From assembly GCF_000022205.1 (NCBI RefSeq), contig NC_012029.1, positions 2,356,001 to 2,420,000 of the forward strand: a DNA stretch of 64,000 nt, given 5' to 3'. Below are positions 7,946 through 18,100 of the stretch, in pieces. Position 1 is the stretch's first letter, and each line of letters begins with the position of its first letter. The notes below the pieces were generated by a model, which was not told where the DNA came from, searched no databases, and saw nothing but the letters and a program-made list of their open reading frames with translations. This DNA is from Halorubrum lacusprofundi ATCC 49239 (GTDB taxonomy: Archaea; Halobacteriota; Halobacteria; Halobacteriales; Haloferacaceae). The translations under genes were made by a program, and so were the position numbers.

Positions 7946-9169
7946 ATGGCCGCTTTCGACACCATCGACGACCTTCCGGCAGACTCGCGCGTCCTCGTTC
8001 GGCTCGACCTCAACTCCCCGATCGAAGACGGAAAACCGCAGGACAACCGCCGGTTCGAGCGCCACGCGGAGACGGTCCGCGAGCTCGCCGATGCGGGTCA
8101 CCGCGTCGTACTCATGGCCCACCAGGGCCGTCCCGGCCGCGACGACTTCACGTCGCTTTCGGGCCACGCCGACATCCTCGCCGACCACGTCGGCCGGGAC
8201 GTGGCGTTCGTGGCAGACACCTTCGGCGACGAGGCGCTGGACGCCATCGACGCGCTCGGCGCGGGCGAGGTGCTCCTCCTTGAGAACACCCGAATGTGCG
8301 ACGACGAGCTTCCCGAGGCGGATCCCGAGGAGAAGGCTGAAACGGAGTTCGTTCAGACGCTCGCGCCGCAGTTCGACGCGTACGTCAACGACGCGTACTC
8401 GGCGGCCCACCGCAAGCACGCCTCGCTCGTCGGGTTTCCGCTCGTGCTCCCCGCGTACGCGGGGCGCGTGATGGAGACGGAGTACGAGGCCAACACCGCC
8501 ATCGCGACCCGCGAGTTCGACGGGCCGGTGACGATGGTCGTCGGCGGGACGAAAGCGACCGACGTGATCGGCGTGATGGACGCCTTGGACGACCGGGTCG
8601 ATCGCTTCCTGCTCGGCGGCGTCGCCGGCGAACTGTTCTTGCGCGCTGCCGGTCACCCGGTCGGTCACGATCTGGAGGGGACGGACCTGTTCGACGAGCA
8701 GTGGGAGGAGAATCGCGAGCTGATCGAGTCGGTGCTCGACGAGCGCGGCGACGCGATCCGGCTCGCGACCGACCTCGCGTACGAGGGTCCCGACGGCGAC
8801 CGCGCGGAGGTCGCCGTCGACGACATCGACGAGAAGACGGACGGGTACCTCGATGTCGGCTCGGAGACGATCGCGGCGTACGAACCGCCGATCCACGAGT
8901 CCGACGCGGTGTTCGTGAAGGGTGCTCTCGGCGTCTTCGAGGACGAGCGGTTCGCGGACGGAACGGTGGGCGTGCTCGAAGCGATCGCCGAGACCGACTG
9001 CTTCTCGGTGGTCGGCGGCGGCGACACCTCGCGGGCGATCGAGATGTACGGGCTCGACGAGGACGACTTCTCGCACGTCTCCATCGCGGGCGGGGCGTAC
9101 ATCCGCGCGCTGACGGGCGAGCCGCTGCCGGCCGTGGAAGTCTTGGAGGCGGCGGCCGGACGGCAGTAG
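7946..9169 (+). CDS. pgk: Phosphoglycerate kinase
   Basis: A 407-residue two-domain kinase transferring phosphate between 1,3-bisphosphoglycerate and ADP. The 3-phosphoglycerate-binding N-terminal domain shows RVLVRLDLNSP, MAHQGRPGRDDF and LLLENTRM; NDAYSAAHRKHASLVGF is the conserved hinge-side segment. The C-terminal nucleotide domain has MVVGGTKATD, VFVKGALGVFED and FSVVGGGDTSRAIE. Length is typical of archaeal PGK. TATA box CTTAAATAT at 7917-7925 lies about 24 nt before the ATG. It acts immediately after the neighbouring GAPDH in central carbon metabolism. Confidence 0.97.
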   Translation: MAAFDTIDDLPADSRVLVRLDLNSPIEDGKPQDNRRFERHAETVRELADAGHRVVLMAHQGRPGRDDFTSLSGHADILADHVGRDVAFVADTFGDEALDAIDALGAGEVLLLENTRMCDDELPEADPEEKAETEFVQTLAPQFDAYVNDAYSAAHRKHASLVGFPLVLPAYAGRVMETEYEANTAIATREFDGPVTMVVGGTKATDVIGVMDALDDRVDRFLLGGVAGELFLRAAGHPVGHDLEGTDLFDEQWEENRELIESVLDERGDAIRLATDLAYEGPDGDRAEVAVDDIDEKTDGYLDVGSETIAAYEPPIHESDAVFVKGALGVFEDERFADGTVGVLEAIAETDCFSVVGGGDTSRAIEMYGLDEDDFSHVSIAGGAYIRALTGEPLPAVEVLEAAAGRQ

Positions 9170-9257
9170 GGCGTCGGCGGGCCAGTAGACGGAACTGGAG
9201 GCGCGCGCGAGCGCAGACAGAGAGGGCAAAGCGAAAGCGCGCGCGGGCTCGAAGGAG

Positions 9258-9719
9258 CTACTCCTCGTTGAGGTCGAGGTCGAACTGCTCGTTTTCGGTG
9301 ACGGCGTTGAGGACGACGCTGGTGTTCGACTCGCGGATGTCGGCGTCGGTGAGGATCGACTTGATCTGGGCGTTCATCCCGTCCGTGTCAGTGAACTTCC
9401 CGATGGCGATCACGTCGTAATCGCCCGTGACCTCGTAGACGCTCACCATCTGTTTCTCCTGGCGGAGCTTCTCGGTCACGTCGGGGAGCGCGCTCCCCTC
9501 GACTTTGAGCTGGAGCACCGCGGTCACGTCGTAGCCGAGCTTGTCGTAGTCGACGATCGGCGTGTACCCTCGGATCACACCCTCTTCTTCGAGATCACGG
9601 AGGTGGTTCGACACCGTCGTCACCGATACGTCGAGCTCGTCGCCGAGACTCCTGAGGCTCGCCCGTCCGTTGCTGAGAAGGGAGTTGACGAGTTTCGCGT
9701 CGAGGTTTTCGTACGTCAT
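9258..9719 (-). CDS. lrp: Lrp/AsnC-family transcriptional regulator
   Basis: A 153-residue regulator with an N-terminal winged helix-turn-helix (about residues 5-50, [20 protein letters not shown] recognisable) and a C-terminal RAM/Lrp ligand domain ([34 protein letters not shown]-like end). A GTG directly precedes the ATG at 9717-9719; I chose the ATG because a minus-strand TATA box (ATTATAAAC, 9744-9752) then sits at leaderless spacing. It is divergent from glnA, the arrangement described in Halobacterium salinarum, where Lrp acts on glnA expression. Control of the adjacent glutamine synthetase gene is therefore likely but inferred. Confidence 0.93.
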   Translation of the reverse strand: MTYENLDAKLVNSLLSNGRASLRSLGDELDVSVTTVSNHLRDLEEEGVIRGYTPIVDYDKLGYDVTAVLQLKVEGSALPDVTEKLRQEKQMVSVYEVTGDYDVIAIGKFTDTDGMNAQIKSILTDADIRESNTSVVLNAVTENEQFDLDLNEE

Positions 9720-9845
9720 CACACCAATCCACGTCTTCAGGGGTTTATAATTTTACGAACGTCCAGCATTCTTGCGCGACTGGCGGTTCATGCACCAAGC
9801 GATAAGGCCTTTATACTGGCAGATAACGAATGATACGTCCAGAAC
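9720..9845. promoter_or_regulatory. Divergent lrp/glnA promoter region
   Basis: The 126-bp gap carries a TATA box on each strand: ATTATAAAC (minus, 9744-9752) for the regulator and TTTATAC (plus, 9810-9816) for glnA, each about 25-30 nt from its start codon. The two transcription starts face away from each other, and the shared central 60 bp is the likely regulator-binding zone. No clear palindrome is visible by eye. Confidence 0.65.
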
Positions 9846-11216
9846 ATGACGGACGAACACGCGAAACCGGACGGCGGCCTCACGGCCAAAGAACAGGCGG
9901 TACTCGACGAGATCGAAGAAGAGAACGTCGATTTCCTGCGGCTCCAGTTTACCGACATCCTCGGCGTCGTGAAGAACGTCTCCGTGCCCGCTCATCAGGC
10001 GGAGAAGGCGTTCACCGAGGGGATCTACTTCGACGGCTCCTCCATCGAGGGGTTCGTGCGAATTCAGGAGTCGGACATGCGGCTCGTCCCCGACCCCGAC
10101 ACGTTCGCGGTGCTCCCGTGGCGCAGCGACGGCGAGGACGGCTCCGCGGCCGCTCGGATCATCTGTGACATCGTCACCACGGAAGGGGAACCGTTCGAGG
10201 GCGGCCCGCGCCAGGTGCTGAAGCGCGTCCTCTCGAAGGCCGACGACATGGGGTACACGGTCTCCATCGGACCGGAGCCGGAGTTCTTCCTCTTCAAGAC
10301 GGACGACGACGGCAACGCGACGACGATCCCCCACGACAACGGCGGCTACTTCGACCTCGCGCCCAAGGATCTCGCGAGCGACGTTCGCAAGGAGATCATC
10401 TTCACGTTAGAGGAGATGGGCTTCGAGATCGAGGCGTCCCACCACGAGGTCGCGGAGGGGCAACACGAGATCAACTTCAAGTACGACGACGCGCTCACGG
10501 CCGCGGACAACATCGCGACGTTCCGCGCCGTCGTCCGCGCGGTCGCGAGCCAGCACGACCTGCACGCGACGTTCATGCCCAAGCCGATCGCCGACATCAA
10601 CGGCTCTGGCATGCACAGTCACATCTCGCTGTTCGACGAGGACGGCAACGCCTTCGCCGACGACTCGGACGAGTTCAACCTGAGCGAGACCGCCTACCAG
10701 TTCATGGGCGGCATCCTGAACCACGCGAAGGCGTTCACGGCGGTCACCAACCCGACCGTGAACTCCTACAAGCGGCTGGTGCCCGGCTACGAGGCGCCCA
10801 TCTACGTCGCGTGGTCCGACACGAACCGCTCGGCGCTCGTCCGCGTGCCCGACGCCGCGGGCGTCTCCGCGCGCTTCGAGGTCCGCAGCCCGGACCCGTC
10901 GTGTAACCCCTACCTCGGACTGGCGTCGATGATCGCGGCCGGCCTCCACGGCATCGAGACGGAGGCCGACCCGGGCGACCCGGTCCGCGAGGACATCTAC
11001 GAGTTCGACGACGAGAAACGCCAGGAGTACGGCATCGAGACGCTACCGCCGAACCTCGGCGCCGCCGTCGAGGAGCTGGAGACTGACGAGGTCCTCCAGG
11101 ACGCGCTCGGCCCGCACACCTCCGAGAAGTTCGCCGAGGCGAAGTCCCAAGAGTTCAGCGAGTACCTCACCCAGGTGTCGCAGTGGGAGGAGGACCGCTA
11201 CCTGGAGACGTTCTAA
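9846..11216 (+). CDS. glnA: Glutamine synthetase, type I
   Basis: A 456-residue class I glutamine synthetase (glutamate + ammonia + ATP to glutamine). Signature regions: FYFDGSS-type start (here [11 protein letters not shown]), the metal/ATP site [41 protein letters not shown], the glutamate loop [27 protein letters not shown] and [14 protein letters not shown]. The C-terminal region lacks the adenylylated Tyr motif NLYDLP, as is usual in archaeal enzymes, so control is expected at transcription or by PII/allosteric effectors. Divergent from the Lrp-type gene. Dodecameric cytoplasmic enzyme by family. Confidence 0.98.
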   Translation: MTDEHAKPDGGLTAKEQAVLDEIEEENVDFLRLQFTDILGVVKNVSVPAHQAEKAFTEGIYFDGSSIEGFVRIQESDMRLVPDPDTFAVLPWRSDGEDGSAAARIICDIVTTEGEPFEGGPRQVLKRVLSKADDMGYTVSIGPEPEFFLFKTDDDGNATTIPHDNGGYFDLAPKDLASDVRKEIIFTLEEMGFEIEASHHEVAEGQHEINFKYDDALTAADNIATFRAVVRAVASQHDLHATFMPKPIADINGSGMHSHISLFDEDGNAFADDSDEFNLSETAYQFMGGILNHAKAFTAVTNPTVNSYKRLVPGYEAPIYVAWSDTNRSALVRVPDAAGVSARFEVRSPDPSCNPYLGLASMIAAGLHGIETEADPGDPVREDIYEFDDEKRQEYGIETLPPNLGAAVEELETDEVLQDALGPHTSEKFAEAKSQEFSEYLTQVSQWEEDRYLETF

Positions 11217-11618
11217 GGCGACCGCGCGGTCTCGGTTCTCTCGTCCGATTTCGCTTTTCCACTCATCTCTCCGGCATCGACGTCGCGATCTGCGACGACT
11301 GTGTGAACCCGAACGAGCGATAGCGGGAGTAGATAAAACAGAGTTATCGCGCGGTCGATTATAAGTCAAGTTGCGGTGTTGCTGACGGGTATTTCTCGGT
11401 GATGCGAGAGCAAAACTCTCGCTTACAGCCGGCGCTTTGCGCCGGCGACGCCACCGCATCGTTTCTTTATAAGTATCTACTGCAGTCGCTCACGGTTTTT
11501 TAAATACTACATCGCCAGCGACGAACGTAACACTCACTCTCGCTCTCGATCGCGTTCGGACAAATCGCTATAAAAATCGCACCGCCGACCGCTCGTTACC
11601 GACGCCGGCTCGATCCGT
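11217..11618. other. 402-bp non-coding gap with several TATA boxes and a structured element
   Basis: This gap between glnA and the convergent nrdJ holds no plausible protein gene. It is more AT-rich than its surroundings and contains four TATA-like boxes (11359-11365, about 11467-11475, about 11497-11506, about 11570-11578). The compact two-hairpin element at 11401-11460 follows the first one. The purpose of the others, between two converging genes, is unclear. Confidence 0.6.
11386..11468 (+). ncRNA. Candidate small structured RNA
   Basis: TTATAAG at 11359-11365 predicts transcription starting near 11388. The following 60 bp fold into two perfect hairpins: a 7-bp stem (11404-11410 with 11416-11422, 5-nt loop CAAAA) and an 8-bp GC stem (11428-11435 with 11439-11446, loop TTT). 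Outer arms GATGCG (11401-11406) and CGCATC (11455-11460) are reverse complements and could close a three-way structure, though three bases compete with the first stem. A T-rich tail (GTTTCTTT, 11461-11468) follows, as in archaeal termination. No tRNA, H/ACA or C/D RNA consensus fits. A small palindromic mobile element or a bidirectional terminator are the alternatives. Confidence 0.45.
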
Positions 11619-14600
11619 CTAACACTCCGACCAGCCGCACGACTCGCACGTCTTGCAGCCCTCGGAGTAGTAGAGGTTCATGCCGCCGCACTCGGGACAC
11701 TCGGGCGATTCGCCCGCCGCGATGAGTTCTTGCATCGCGTCGTCGGCGCCAGCCGTGTCGTCCGCGGCGTCGGGGGCGTCTGCGGTGGGAGCGTCGGCCG
11801 GACCGTCGACCGGAGCGTCGGTCTCGGTTCCGGCGTCGACCGCGCCGCCGTCGGTCTGGCTCGGCGACTCGACGGTGCTCTCCACGTCGTCGAGACTCTG
11901 CTGTTGGGGGATCCCCTTATCGACATCGTCGTCGAGGTAGCGCCGAAGCGCGGTGCCGATCGCGTCCGGGATCGACTGGATCTGCTCGCCTTTGTCCCAC
12001 GCGACTTTCGGGCTCCGGGTACCCTGTAGCTCGTCGACGATCTCCTCGGGATCGACGCCCGAGCGGAGCGCCGTCGAGATGACTTTCGCGAGCGCCTCCG
12101 TGAAGGAGTTGGTGTAGCCGCCGGAGTGACCGATGTTCGCGAACAGCTCGAACGGCAGCCCGTTCTCGTCCTCGTTGATGGTGACGTACAGCTTGCCGTA
12201 GCCCGTCTCGACCCGCTGGGTGACGCCGTTCAGGGAGTCGGGGCGCGGGCTGCGCTCGCTGTAGTCGATCCGAGGCTGCTCGGTGGCTTCGAGGAGATCC
12301 GAAATCTCCGCGTCGATCGCCTGCTGGACGTCCTCGTTGTCGAGGAACGCCTCGACGCCGCCGAACACTTCGCCGATCTGCTCGACGATCGCCTCGGCCG
12401 CCTCGCTCTCGTCGGCGAACTCCGCGTTCTTCGCGCGCGTCGTGAGCACCTGCTTCGAGCGGGTTCCGTCGCGGTAGACGGTGACGCCCTTCCCGCCGTG
12501 GTCGTAGATGTAGCGGTACACCTCTTCCATCTCCTCGGCGGTGGCATCGTTCGGGAAGTTACACGTCTTCGAGATGGCGGAGTCGACGCCCTCCTGGCAG
12601 GCGCACTGGACCGACGCGTGCTGCTTGCCCGAGAGGTCGCCGGTGACGACGAACAACTCGCCGATCGCGTCCGGAACCGTCTCTAGCCCGTCTACGCCGT
12701 CGAACTCGTTCGTCGCCATCTGCTCTTGGGCCTCCTGCTTGACGGCGTCGACGTCGACGTCGTTCTCCTCTAAGGTGCGCAGGAAGTAGTCGTCGAACTC
12801 GACGAGCATCTCGTCGCCCTGCACGTCGTCGGAGACGTTCTTGTAGTAGGCGACGTTGTAGATGGGCTCACACCCGCCGGTGGTGTTGCCGATCATCGAC
12901 GTCGTGCCCGTGGGCGCGATCGTCGTCGTGTTGTGGTTGCGGATCGGGAACCCGTCCTCCCACTCGTCCGCGTCGAGCCCGGTATAGTGCTCGAACCAGT
13001 CGCGGTACTCGGTGGGGTTCGCGTACTTCGACTCCTCCCAGTCGTTGAACGTCCCGCGCTCCGTCGCGAGCTCGTGGGAGGTCTGCTTCGACGCGTGGTT
13101 GATGTGCGTCATCAGCTGGCGGGCGACCTCGTTACCCGGCTCGGTGCCGTACTGGATCCCCAGCTGAATGTACAGCTGCGCGAGCCCCATGACGCCCAGT
13201 CCGATCTTCCGCATGTCGCGGACCTTCTGTTCGATCTTCTCGACCGGGAAATCCGACATCGTGACCACGTTCTCTAAGAAGCGGGTGCCGTAGTCGATCC
13301 GCTCGTCGAACTCCTCGAAGTCGATCGCCTCCTCTAAGAACGCCGACATGGCGGCCTCCTCGGTGTCGTACTCGTCGGCGTGTTCGTCGGACCAGACGCG
13401 CCAGTCCGGCGCGTCCTGCGCCGCGAGCGTCGAGAGGTTGATGTGTCCGAGGTTACAGGCCTCGTACTCCTCCAGCGGCTGCTCGCCGCAGGGGTTCGTC
13501 GCGAGGATCCGGTGGTCCGGGTGTTCTTTGGTGTCGAAGGAGTGCTCCTTGTTCACGCGTTCGAGGTAGATGACGCCCGGTTCACCGTTCTCGTGGGCAC
13601 CCTCGATCATGTCGTCCCAGAGCTCGTCGGCCGGGATCGAGAGGACCTCGCCGACCTCGACGTGCTCGCCGAGGCCGAACATGTCGTAGATCTCCTTCGT
13701 CTCGGGGGTCGCGATGTGCGGCTCCTCCGTGCGCGGGTTGGTGAAGGTGAACTCCTCGTCGTTGTACAGCGCCTCCATGAAGTCGTCGGTGACGCCGACG
13801 CTGATGTTGAAGTTCGAGAGGTGGCCCTCGACCGCGTTTCGGAGGTGTTCGGGCACCTTTCCATCCTCGTCGATCAGCTCACGCGCCTCCTCCAAGGCGT
13901 CCGCGAAGGAGTTGTGCGTGAAGTCGTCGGGGTCGTTCAGGCGCAGCGAGTGAGCAAGGGAGACGTCCTTGTTCTTCGAGTGGATGAACTGGATGACGTC
14001 CGGGTGCGAGACGCGCATGACGCCCATCTGGGCCCCGCGGCGCGCGCCGCCCTGCGCGATCGTCTCGCACATCTGGTCGAACGTCCGCATGAACGTGATC
14101 GGGCCGGAGGCGATCCCGCCGGTCGAGCCGACCGCGTCGCCGTAGGGGCGGAGCTTCCAGAACGCGTACCCCATGCCGCCGCCGGACTGGAATACCTCGG
14201 CCGCCTCCTTGGCGGTCTGGTGGATGTCGGTGATGTCGTCTGCGGGAGAGTCGACGAAGCAGGCGGAGAGCTGCTGGAGCTCGTCGCCCGCGTTCATCAG
14301 CGTCGGCGAGTTCGGCATGAAGGAGAGCGACTCCATCCCGTCGCGGAACCGGTCCGCGGTCGCTTCGACGTGCTCGCGCACGCCCTCGGGCAGCTCGGGG
14401 ACGACGGTGGAGTACGCGAACTTATTGACGTTGTGTGCGGTGAGCGTCGTCTCCACGTCGTCGGTCGCGGTGGTCCCGGTCCCGAACACGTCGGCGGCGA
14501 GCTCGTCGCGACGCGGGTGGTCGGGCTTCAGCTGGTCGGGCGTGACGGTGACCTCGACGCCCTGCTTCTCGGCTTCGAAGACGGCCTCCGCGAGCGCGAC

Positions 14601-14789
14601 GTTGCGCGCGACGCGGTCGAACAGCCCCTCGGGATTCTCGATCGGCTCCCCGTCCGCGTTCTTCCGGAGGTAGCGCGCGGGCAGGATGTTGTGATAGGCG
14701 TTGGCCGTGAGACGGTCCTCTAGCGTCTCGCCCGTGGTTCGTTTGATCGGCAGTTCGACTTCGTCGGTGGCGACGTCGTCGCTGCTCAT
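11619..14789 (-). CDS. nrdJ: Ribonucleoside-diphosphate reductase, adenosylcobalamin-dependent (class II)
   Basis: A 1056-residue class II ribonucleotide reductase making deoxyribonucleotides with a B12-derived radical, independent of oxygen. Visible: the redox Cys in LQQLSACFVDSPADD, the radical-relay site NPCGEQPLEEYEACNLGHINL, the phosphate-binding PTGTTSMIGNTTGG, and a C-terminal domain with VDEL/LQGTRSP repeats. A Thr/Asp/Ala-rich linker joins a terminal zinc-ribbon-like tail with CPECGG and CKTCESCGWSEC, where the shuttle cysteines that re-reduce the active site reside. I chose the ATG of MSSDDVATDEVELPI; an in-frame ATG at 14892-14894 would add 35 poorly conserved-looking residues. No class I reductase subunit is nearby. 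Confidence 0.95.
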   Translation of the reverse strand: MSSDDVATDEVELPIKRTTGETLEDRLTANAYHNILPARYLRKNADGEPIENPEGLFDRVARNVALAEAVFEAEKQGVEVTVTPDQLKPDHPRRDELAADVFGTGTTATDDVETTLTAHNVNKFAYSTVVPELPEGVREHVEATADRFRDGMESLSFMPNSPTLMNAGDELQQLSACFVDSPADDITDIHQTAKEAAEVFQSGGGMGYAFWKLRPYGDAVGSTGGIASGPITFMRTFDQMCETIAQGGARRGAQMGVMRVSHPDVIQFIHSKNKDVSLAHSLRLNDPDDFTHNSFADALEEARELIDEDGKVPEHLRNAVEGHLSNFNISVGVTDDFMEALYNDEEFTFTNPRTEEPHIATPETKEIYDMFGLGEHVEVGEVLSIPADELWDDMIEGAHENGEPGVIYLERVNKEHSFDTKEHPDHRILATNPCGEQPLEEYEACNLGHINLSTLAAQDAPDWRVWSDEHADEYDTEEAAMSAFLEEAIDFEEFDERIDYGTRFLENVVTMSDFPVEKIEQKVRDMRKIGLGVMGLAQLYIQLGIQYGTEPGNEVARQLMTHINHASKQTSHELATERGTFNDWEESKYANPTEYRDWFEHYTGLDADEWEDGFPIRNHNTTTIAPTGTTSMIGNTTGGCEPIYNVAYYKNVSDDVQGDEMLVEFDDYFLRTLEENDVDVDAVKQEAQEQMATNEFDGVDGLETVPDAIGELFVVTGDLSGKQHASVQCACQEGVDSAISKTCNFPNDATAEEMEEVYRYIYDHGGKGVTVYRDGTRSKQVLTTRAKNAEFADESEAAEAIVEQIGEVFGGVEAFLDNEDVQQAIDAEISDLLEATEQPRIDYSERSPRPDSLNGVTQRVETGYGKLYVTINEDENGLPFELFANIGHSGGYTNSFTEALAKVISTALRSGVDPEEIVDELQGTRSPKVAWDKGEQIQSIPDAIGTALRRYLDDDVDKGIPQQQSLDDVESTVESPSQTDGGAVDAGTETDAPVDGPADAPTADAPDAADDTAGADDAMQELIAAGESPECPECGGMNLYYSEGCKTCESCGWSEC

Positions 14790-15249
14790 TCGACGGCCAC
14801 CCCGCTCGGTTGGCGTGAGATACGGATCATCTGTAGTGTTGGTGTACTGGCGAGGCGGGCCCTTGTACGTTCGGATATTCGGACCCGACAACATCTATAT
14901 GTACGATTCGTTATGCAACTTCGTTCCGCACGTCTGACGCTGAATTCGGTACGTCGGTACCGAACGGGTTCCGGACACATAAGCGTAGCCAGACCGGAGT
15001 GAAACTGATCAGCGATCGAAAAAACCGCATCAAGGAAGCTCCTCCCCACCGGAACAGAAGGGGGGGTTGTTTGATGAGACTTTTCAGGGGATGGCAGGTG
15101 TCGTCACGCTCACAGCCGCCACATCGATGCTCGATCGTCGGAGTCCGTCACAGTTCTTGCCACAGACTTGTCAGAATTCGATAACTGATCGGTCGACCGG
15201 CCGACCTCGTCCCCACAAGCTTATGCCCGACCTCACCGTGGGCCCGGAC
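14790..15249. other. 460-bp gap upstream of nrdJ
   Basis: A divergent gap between nrdJ (minus) and a small membrane protein gene (plus). For nrdJ the best TATA-like element is TACATATAG (minus strand, about 14893-14901), implying an untypically long leader of about 75 nt. For the plus gene, GCTTATG at 15219-15225 gives leaderless spacing. The middle part (about 14940-15210) shows no protein gene, tRNA or convincing hairpin. Short frames there are not coding-like. Confidence 0.5.
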
Positions 15250-15462
15250 ATGACCGCTTCGCTCGCCGCCTTTGCATCGTCGCTGCCGCTTCAGGCCGGA
15301 CTCCTTGCCAGTCAGGCGGGACAGTTGCTCGTCGCGCTCGTCGCCGTCGCGATCATCATCGTCGTCGGCAAGTTCGTGCTGAAGCTCGCGTGGCGACTGG
15401 TCACAATCGGGATCGTCCTCGTCGCCGCGTTCTTCCTGCTGTCGACGGCGGGACTGGTTTAA
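15250..15462 (+). CDS. 70-residue two-helix membrane protein
   Basis: Starts at the ATG of MTASLAAFASSLPLQAG, about 28 nt after a TATA-like GCTTATG, which argues against the longer frame. Two hydrophobic segments, about residues 25-45 (LLVALVAVAIIIVVGKF) and 50-68 (LVTIGIVLVAAFFLLS), are separated by a Lys/Arg pair, giving a helical hairpin. Cytoplasmic membrane location is expected. No function is recognised. It converges with cdc48, 39 bp downstream. Confidence 0.7.
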   Translation: MTASLAAFASSLPLQAGLLASQAGQLLVALVAVAIIIVVGKFVLKLAWRLVTIGIVLVAAFFLLSTAGLV

Positions 15463-15501
15463 AAACGACGACGACTGTTCAAAGATTCCCGAGCCGGAAC
15501 C

Positions 15502-17766
15502 TTACTGGAACGCGGTGCCGGGTTCGGTCTCCTCGCGATTGACCTCCGACCGCCGGAACTGCTTTTCGATCTCCTCGTAGCGCTCGCGCGTCTCGGGAGT
15601 GACGCTCGGGTTCACCTCGTCTAAGGCGTCCTCGAAGTGCTGCATCGTCACGCGGACGTTGCCCACGGACTCGCCCACTTCCTCGCGCGAGACACTGCCG
15701 ATGAGCTCTCGGGAGGCGTTCATCGACGCCTCGCGGGTCACCGCTTCGATGTCGGCGCCGACGTAGCCCTCGGTCTTCCGGGCGATGGCGTCCAAGTCGA
15801 CGTCGTCGGCCAGCGGCTTGTTCCGGGTGTGGACTTCCAGGATCTTCCGGCGGGCCTCCTCGTCCGGCACGGGCACGTGCACGTGGCGGTCGAGCCGGCC
15901 GGGCCGGAGTAGCGCCGAGTCGATCAGGTCCGGACGGTTCGTCGTCGCGATGACGACCACATCCTCCAGCGATTCGAGCCCATCGAGCTCCGTCAGCAGC
16001 TGGGAGACGACGCGCTCGCCGACGCCGGAGTCGCCGGAGTTCTTGCCGCGCTCAGTCGCGATCGAATCGATCTCGTCGAAGAACACGATCGTCGGCGCGT
16101 TCTCGCGAGCCTTGCTGAACACCTCGCGGACACCCTTCTCGGACTCGCCCACGAACTTGTTCAACAGCTCGGGCCCCTTGATCGAGATGAAGTTCGACTC
16201 GCTCTCGTTGGCGACCGCCTTCGCGAGCAGGGTCTTCCCCGTGCCCGGCGGGCCGTACATCAGCACGCCCTTGGCGGCCTGCATGTCGAGTTCCTCGAAC
16301 ACCTCGGGGTACTCGAGCGGCCACTGGATCGTCTCGCGGAGCCGCTCTTTGGTGTCCTCCAAGCCCCCGACCTGGTCCCAGCTGACGTCGGGGACCTCAA
16401 CGAACACCTCGCGCAGCGCGGAGGGTTCGATCCCCTTCATCGCCTCCTTGAAGTCGGACTCCGTGACCTGGATGGAGTTCAGCACGTCGGCGTCGATCTC
16501 GTCGCTTTCGAGGTCGAGTTCGGGACGGATGCGCCGCAGCGCGTGCATCGCGGACTCTTTCGCCAGCGACTCCAGATCCGCGCCGACGAAGCCGTGGGTG
16601 TTCTCCGCGTACTCGTCGAGGTCGATCCCGTCCACGAGCGGCATGTTCCGCGTGTGGACCTGCAGGATCTCCTTGCGCCCGTCGCGGTCGGGGACGCCGA
16701 CCTCGATCTCGCGGTCGAACCGGCCACCGCGCCGGAGCGCGGGGTCGATGGCGTCGACGCGGTTCGTCGCCCCGATGACGACGACCTCGCCGCGCTCTTC
16801 GAGCCCGTCCATCAGCGAGAGCAGCTGGGCCACGACGCGGCGCTCCACGTCGCCGCCGGCCTCCTCGCGTTTGGGCGCGATGGAGTCAAGCTCGTCCATG
16901 AAGATGATCGCGGGTGCCTCCTCGGACGCCTCCTCGAACACCTCACGGAGCTTCTCCTCCGACTCGCCGTAGTACTTCGACATGATCTCCGGGCCGGAGA
17001 TTGTGTGGAAGTTCGCGTCGATCTCGTTGGCGACGGCCTTGGCGATCAGGGTCTTCCCCGTGCCCGGCGGGCCGTGCAGGAGGACGCCCTTCGGCGGGTC
17101 GATGCCGAGCCGCTTGAACAGCTCCGGGTGCCGCATCGGCAGCTCGATCATCTCTCGGACCTGTTCGAGTTCGTTGTCGAGGCCGCCAATATCCTCGTAG
17201 GTCACGTCCGGTCCATCGCCGGAGCCGCCGGCCTCGCTCGGCCCGGTCAGCTCCTCTGCGGGGACCTCCGAGATTTCGATCTCGGTGTCGTCGGTGATGA
17301 CGACGGTTCCCGAGGGGGTCGTCGAGGCGACCTTCATCGGCACCGCCTGCGACTGGCCGCCCATCAGCCCGAAGCCGAGCGACGTGCGGATCGTCTGCCC
17401 CTCAGTCACCGGCTGACCGGAGAGCTTGTCGCGGATGAACGGAGATATCTGTCCACGCACGCGGAGCTGGCTCGGGAACGCGATCGTCACCGACTCCGCC
17501 CGTGAGACGTCGACCGACTCGACGGTCACGCGGTCGTCGATCCCGACGTCGGCCTCCTGGCGAAGCCGACCGTCGATGCGCACAACGCCGGTCCCGTCGT
17601 CCTCGGGGTAACCGGGCCAGACGCGGGCGATCGCGGCGCCGTCCGGTCCCTCGACGCGGATGATGTCCCCGCCGGAGAGTCCGAGCTCCTCGGCGGCGAT
17701 GCGGTCGATCGCCGCGAGGCGGCGCCCGGCGTCCTTCTGTTTTAAGGGCCTGACGGTGAGATTCAT
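15502..17766 (-). CDS. cdc48: CDC48/VCP-family AAA+ ATPase
   Basis: A 754-residue double AAA+ ATPase. The N-terminal double-psi barrel domain (residues 1-180) begins [20 protein letters not shown]1 has Walker A GPPGTGKT at 232-239 and Walker [10 protein letters not shown] near 288-295; D2 has Walker A at 505-512 and IVFFDEIDS. Hexameric unfoldase extracting or unfolding proteins, in archaea linked to the proteasome (PAN partner) and ubiquitin-like SAMP system. Its ATG overlaps the TGA of the upstream small gene by four bases (ATGA), so the two are co-translated. C-terminal tail is acidic but lacks an obvious HbYX motif (ends GTAFQ). Confidence 0.96.
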   Translation of the reverse strand: MNLTVRPLKQKDAGRRLAAIDRIAAEELGLSGGDIIRVEGPDGAAIARVWPGYPEDDGTGVVRIDGRLRQEADVGIDDRVTVESVDVSRAESVTIAFPSQLRVRGQISPFIRDKLSGQPVTEGQTIRTSLGFGLMGGQSQAVPMKVASTTPSGTVVITDDTEIEISEVPAEELTGPSEAGGSGDGPDVTYEDIGGLDNELEQVREMIELPMRHPELFKRLGIDPPKGVLLHGPPGTGKTLIAKAVANEIDANFHTISGPEIMSKYYGESEEKLREVFEEASEEAPAIIFMDELDSIAPKREEAGGDVERRVVAQLLSLMDGLEERGEVVVIGATNRVDAIDPALRRGGRFDREIEVGVPDRDGRKEILQVHTRNMPLVDGIDLDEYAENTHGFVGADLESLAKESAMHALRRIRPELDLESDEIDADVLNSIQVTESDFKEAMKGIEPSALREVFVEVPDVSWDQVGGLEDTKERLRETIQWPLEYPEVFEELDMQAAKGVLMYGPPGTGKTLLAKAVANESESNFISIKGPELLNKFVGESEKGVREVFSKARENAPTIVFFDEIDSIATERGKNSGDSGVGERVVSQLLTELDGLESLEDVVVIATTNRPDLIDSALLRPGRLDRHVHVPVPDEEARRKILEVHTRNKPLADDVDLDAIARKTEGYVGADIEAVTREASMNASRELIGSVSREEVGESVGNVRVTMQHFEDALDEVNPSVTPETRERYEEIEKQFRRSEVNREETEPGTAFQ

Positions 17767-18014
17767 CGCTCGCCCTCCACCGTAACCACGCCGTTCGCGA
17801 CCGCGGTCGACGCGGCCGCCCCCGGCAGTTCGAACTCCGACTCGATCGGCTCACCGTCGCCCTCTATCACGACGATAGCGGTCTCGCCGACGGTGTCGAC
17901 GGAGACGTTCTCGGCGTCGGCACCAAGATCGGCGGCGACGATCCACCCATCCTCGTACTCGAACCGGCGGAGCAGCGGGCCGTCGCCGGTCGATCGGGTC
18001 TGTTGGGGATTCAT
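17763..18014 (-). CDS. Small beta-rich protein encoded just upstream of cdc48 (DUF7127-like)
   Basis: An 83-residue protein: [35 protein letters not shown] and a closing [11 protein letters not shown]. The strand pattern and ending (NGVVTVE) recall the Hsp20/alpha-crystallin fold but it is shorter and lacks the DLPG loop. I believe it belongs to a haloarchaeal family found next to CDC48 genes (DUF7127, from memory). Tight ATGA overlap with cdc48 suggests an adaptor, chaperone or stability partner; that role is inference. TATA box GTTTATATACT (minus strand, 18040-18050) lies about 30 nt upstream. Confidence 0.8.
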   Translation of the reverse strand: MNPQQTRSTGDGPLLRRFEYEDGWIVAADLGADAENVSVDTVGETAIVVIEGDGEPIESEFELPGAAASTAVANGVVTVEGER

Positions 18015-18015
18015 G

Positions 18016-18051
18016 CTAACTACAAGTTAGGTGCGAGAGTATATAAACTTA
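18016..18051 (-). promoter_or_regulatory. cdc48 operon promoter with inverted repeat at the start site
   Basis: Minus-strand TATA box GTTTATATACT at about 18040-18050, followed by the inverted repeat CTAAC-N5-GTTAG at 18016-18030, which ends two bases before the ATG. The repeat covers the predicted transcription start, a typical repressor position. Its core TACAAGTTAG recurs exactly at 19258-19267, upstream of another TATA box. Confidence 0.5.
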
Positions 18052-18100
18052 TCGCTGAAAATCGCATGACGTGAGATAGCATCGGCGTAGCGGTAGTGTT

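Noticed and set aside
11401-11460. Reading the two-hairpin element as a C/D-box or H/ACA guide RNA
   Set aside because: GTGATGC resembles box C in six of seven positions but no box D follows, and the stems are too short for an H/ACA pocket.
13380-14723. 447-codon open frame on the plus strand
   Set aside because: Antisense shadow of the class II ribonucleotide reductase; no family features.
15073-15085. TGATGAG resembling box C in the gap upstream of 15250
   Set aside because: No matching box D or second pair at suitable spacing.
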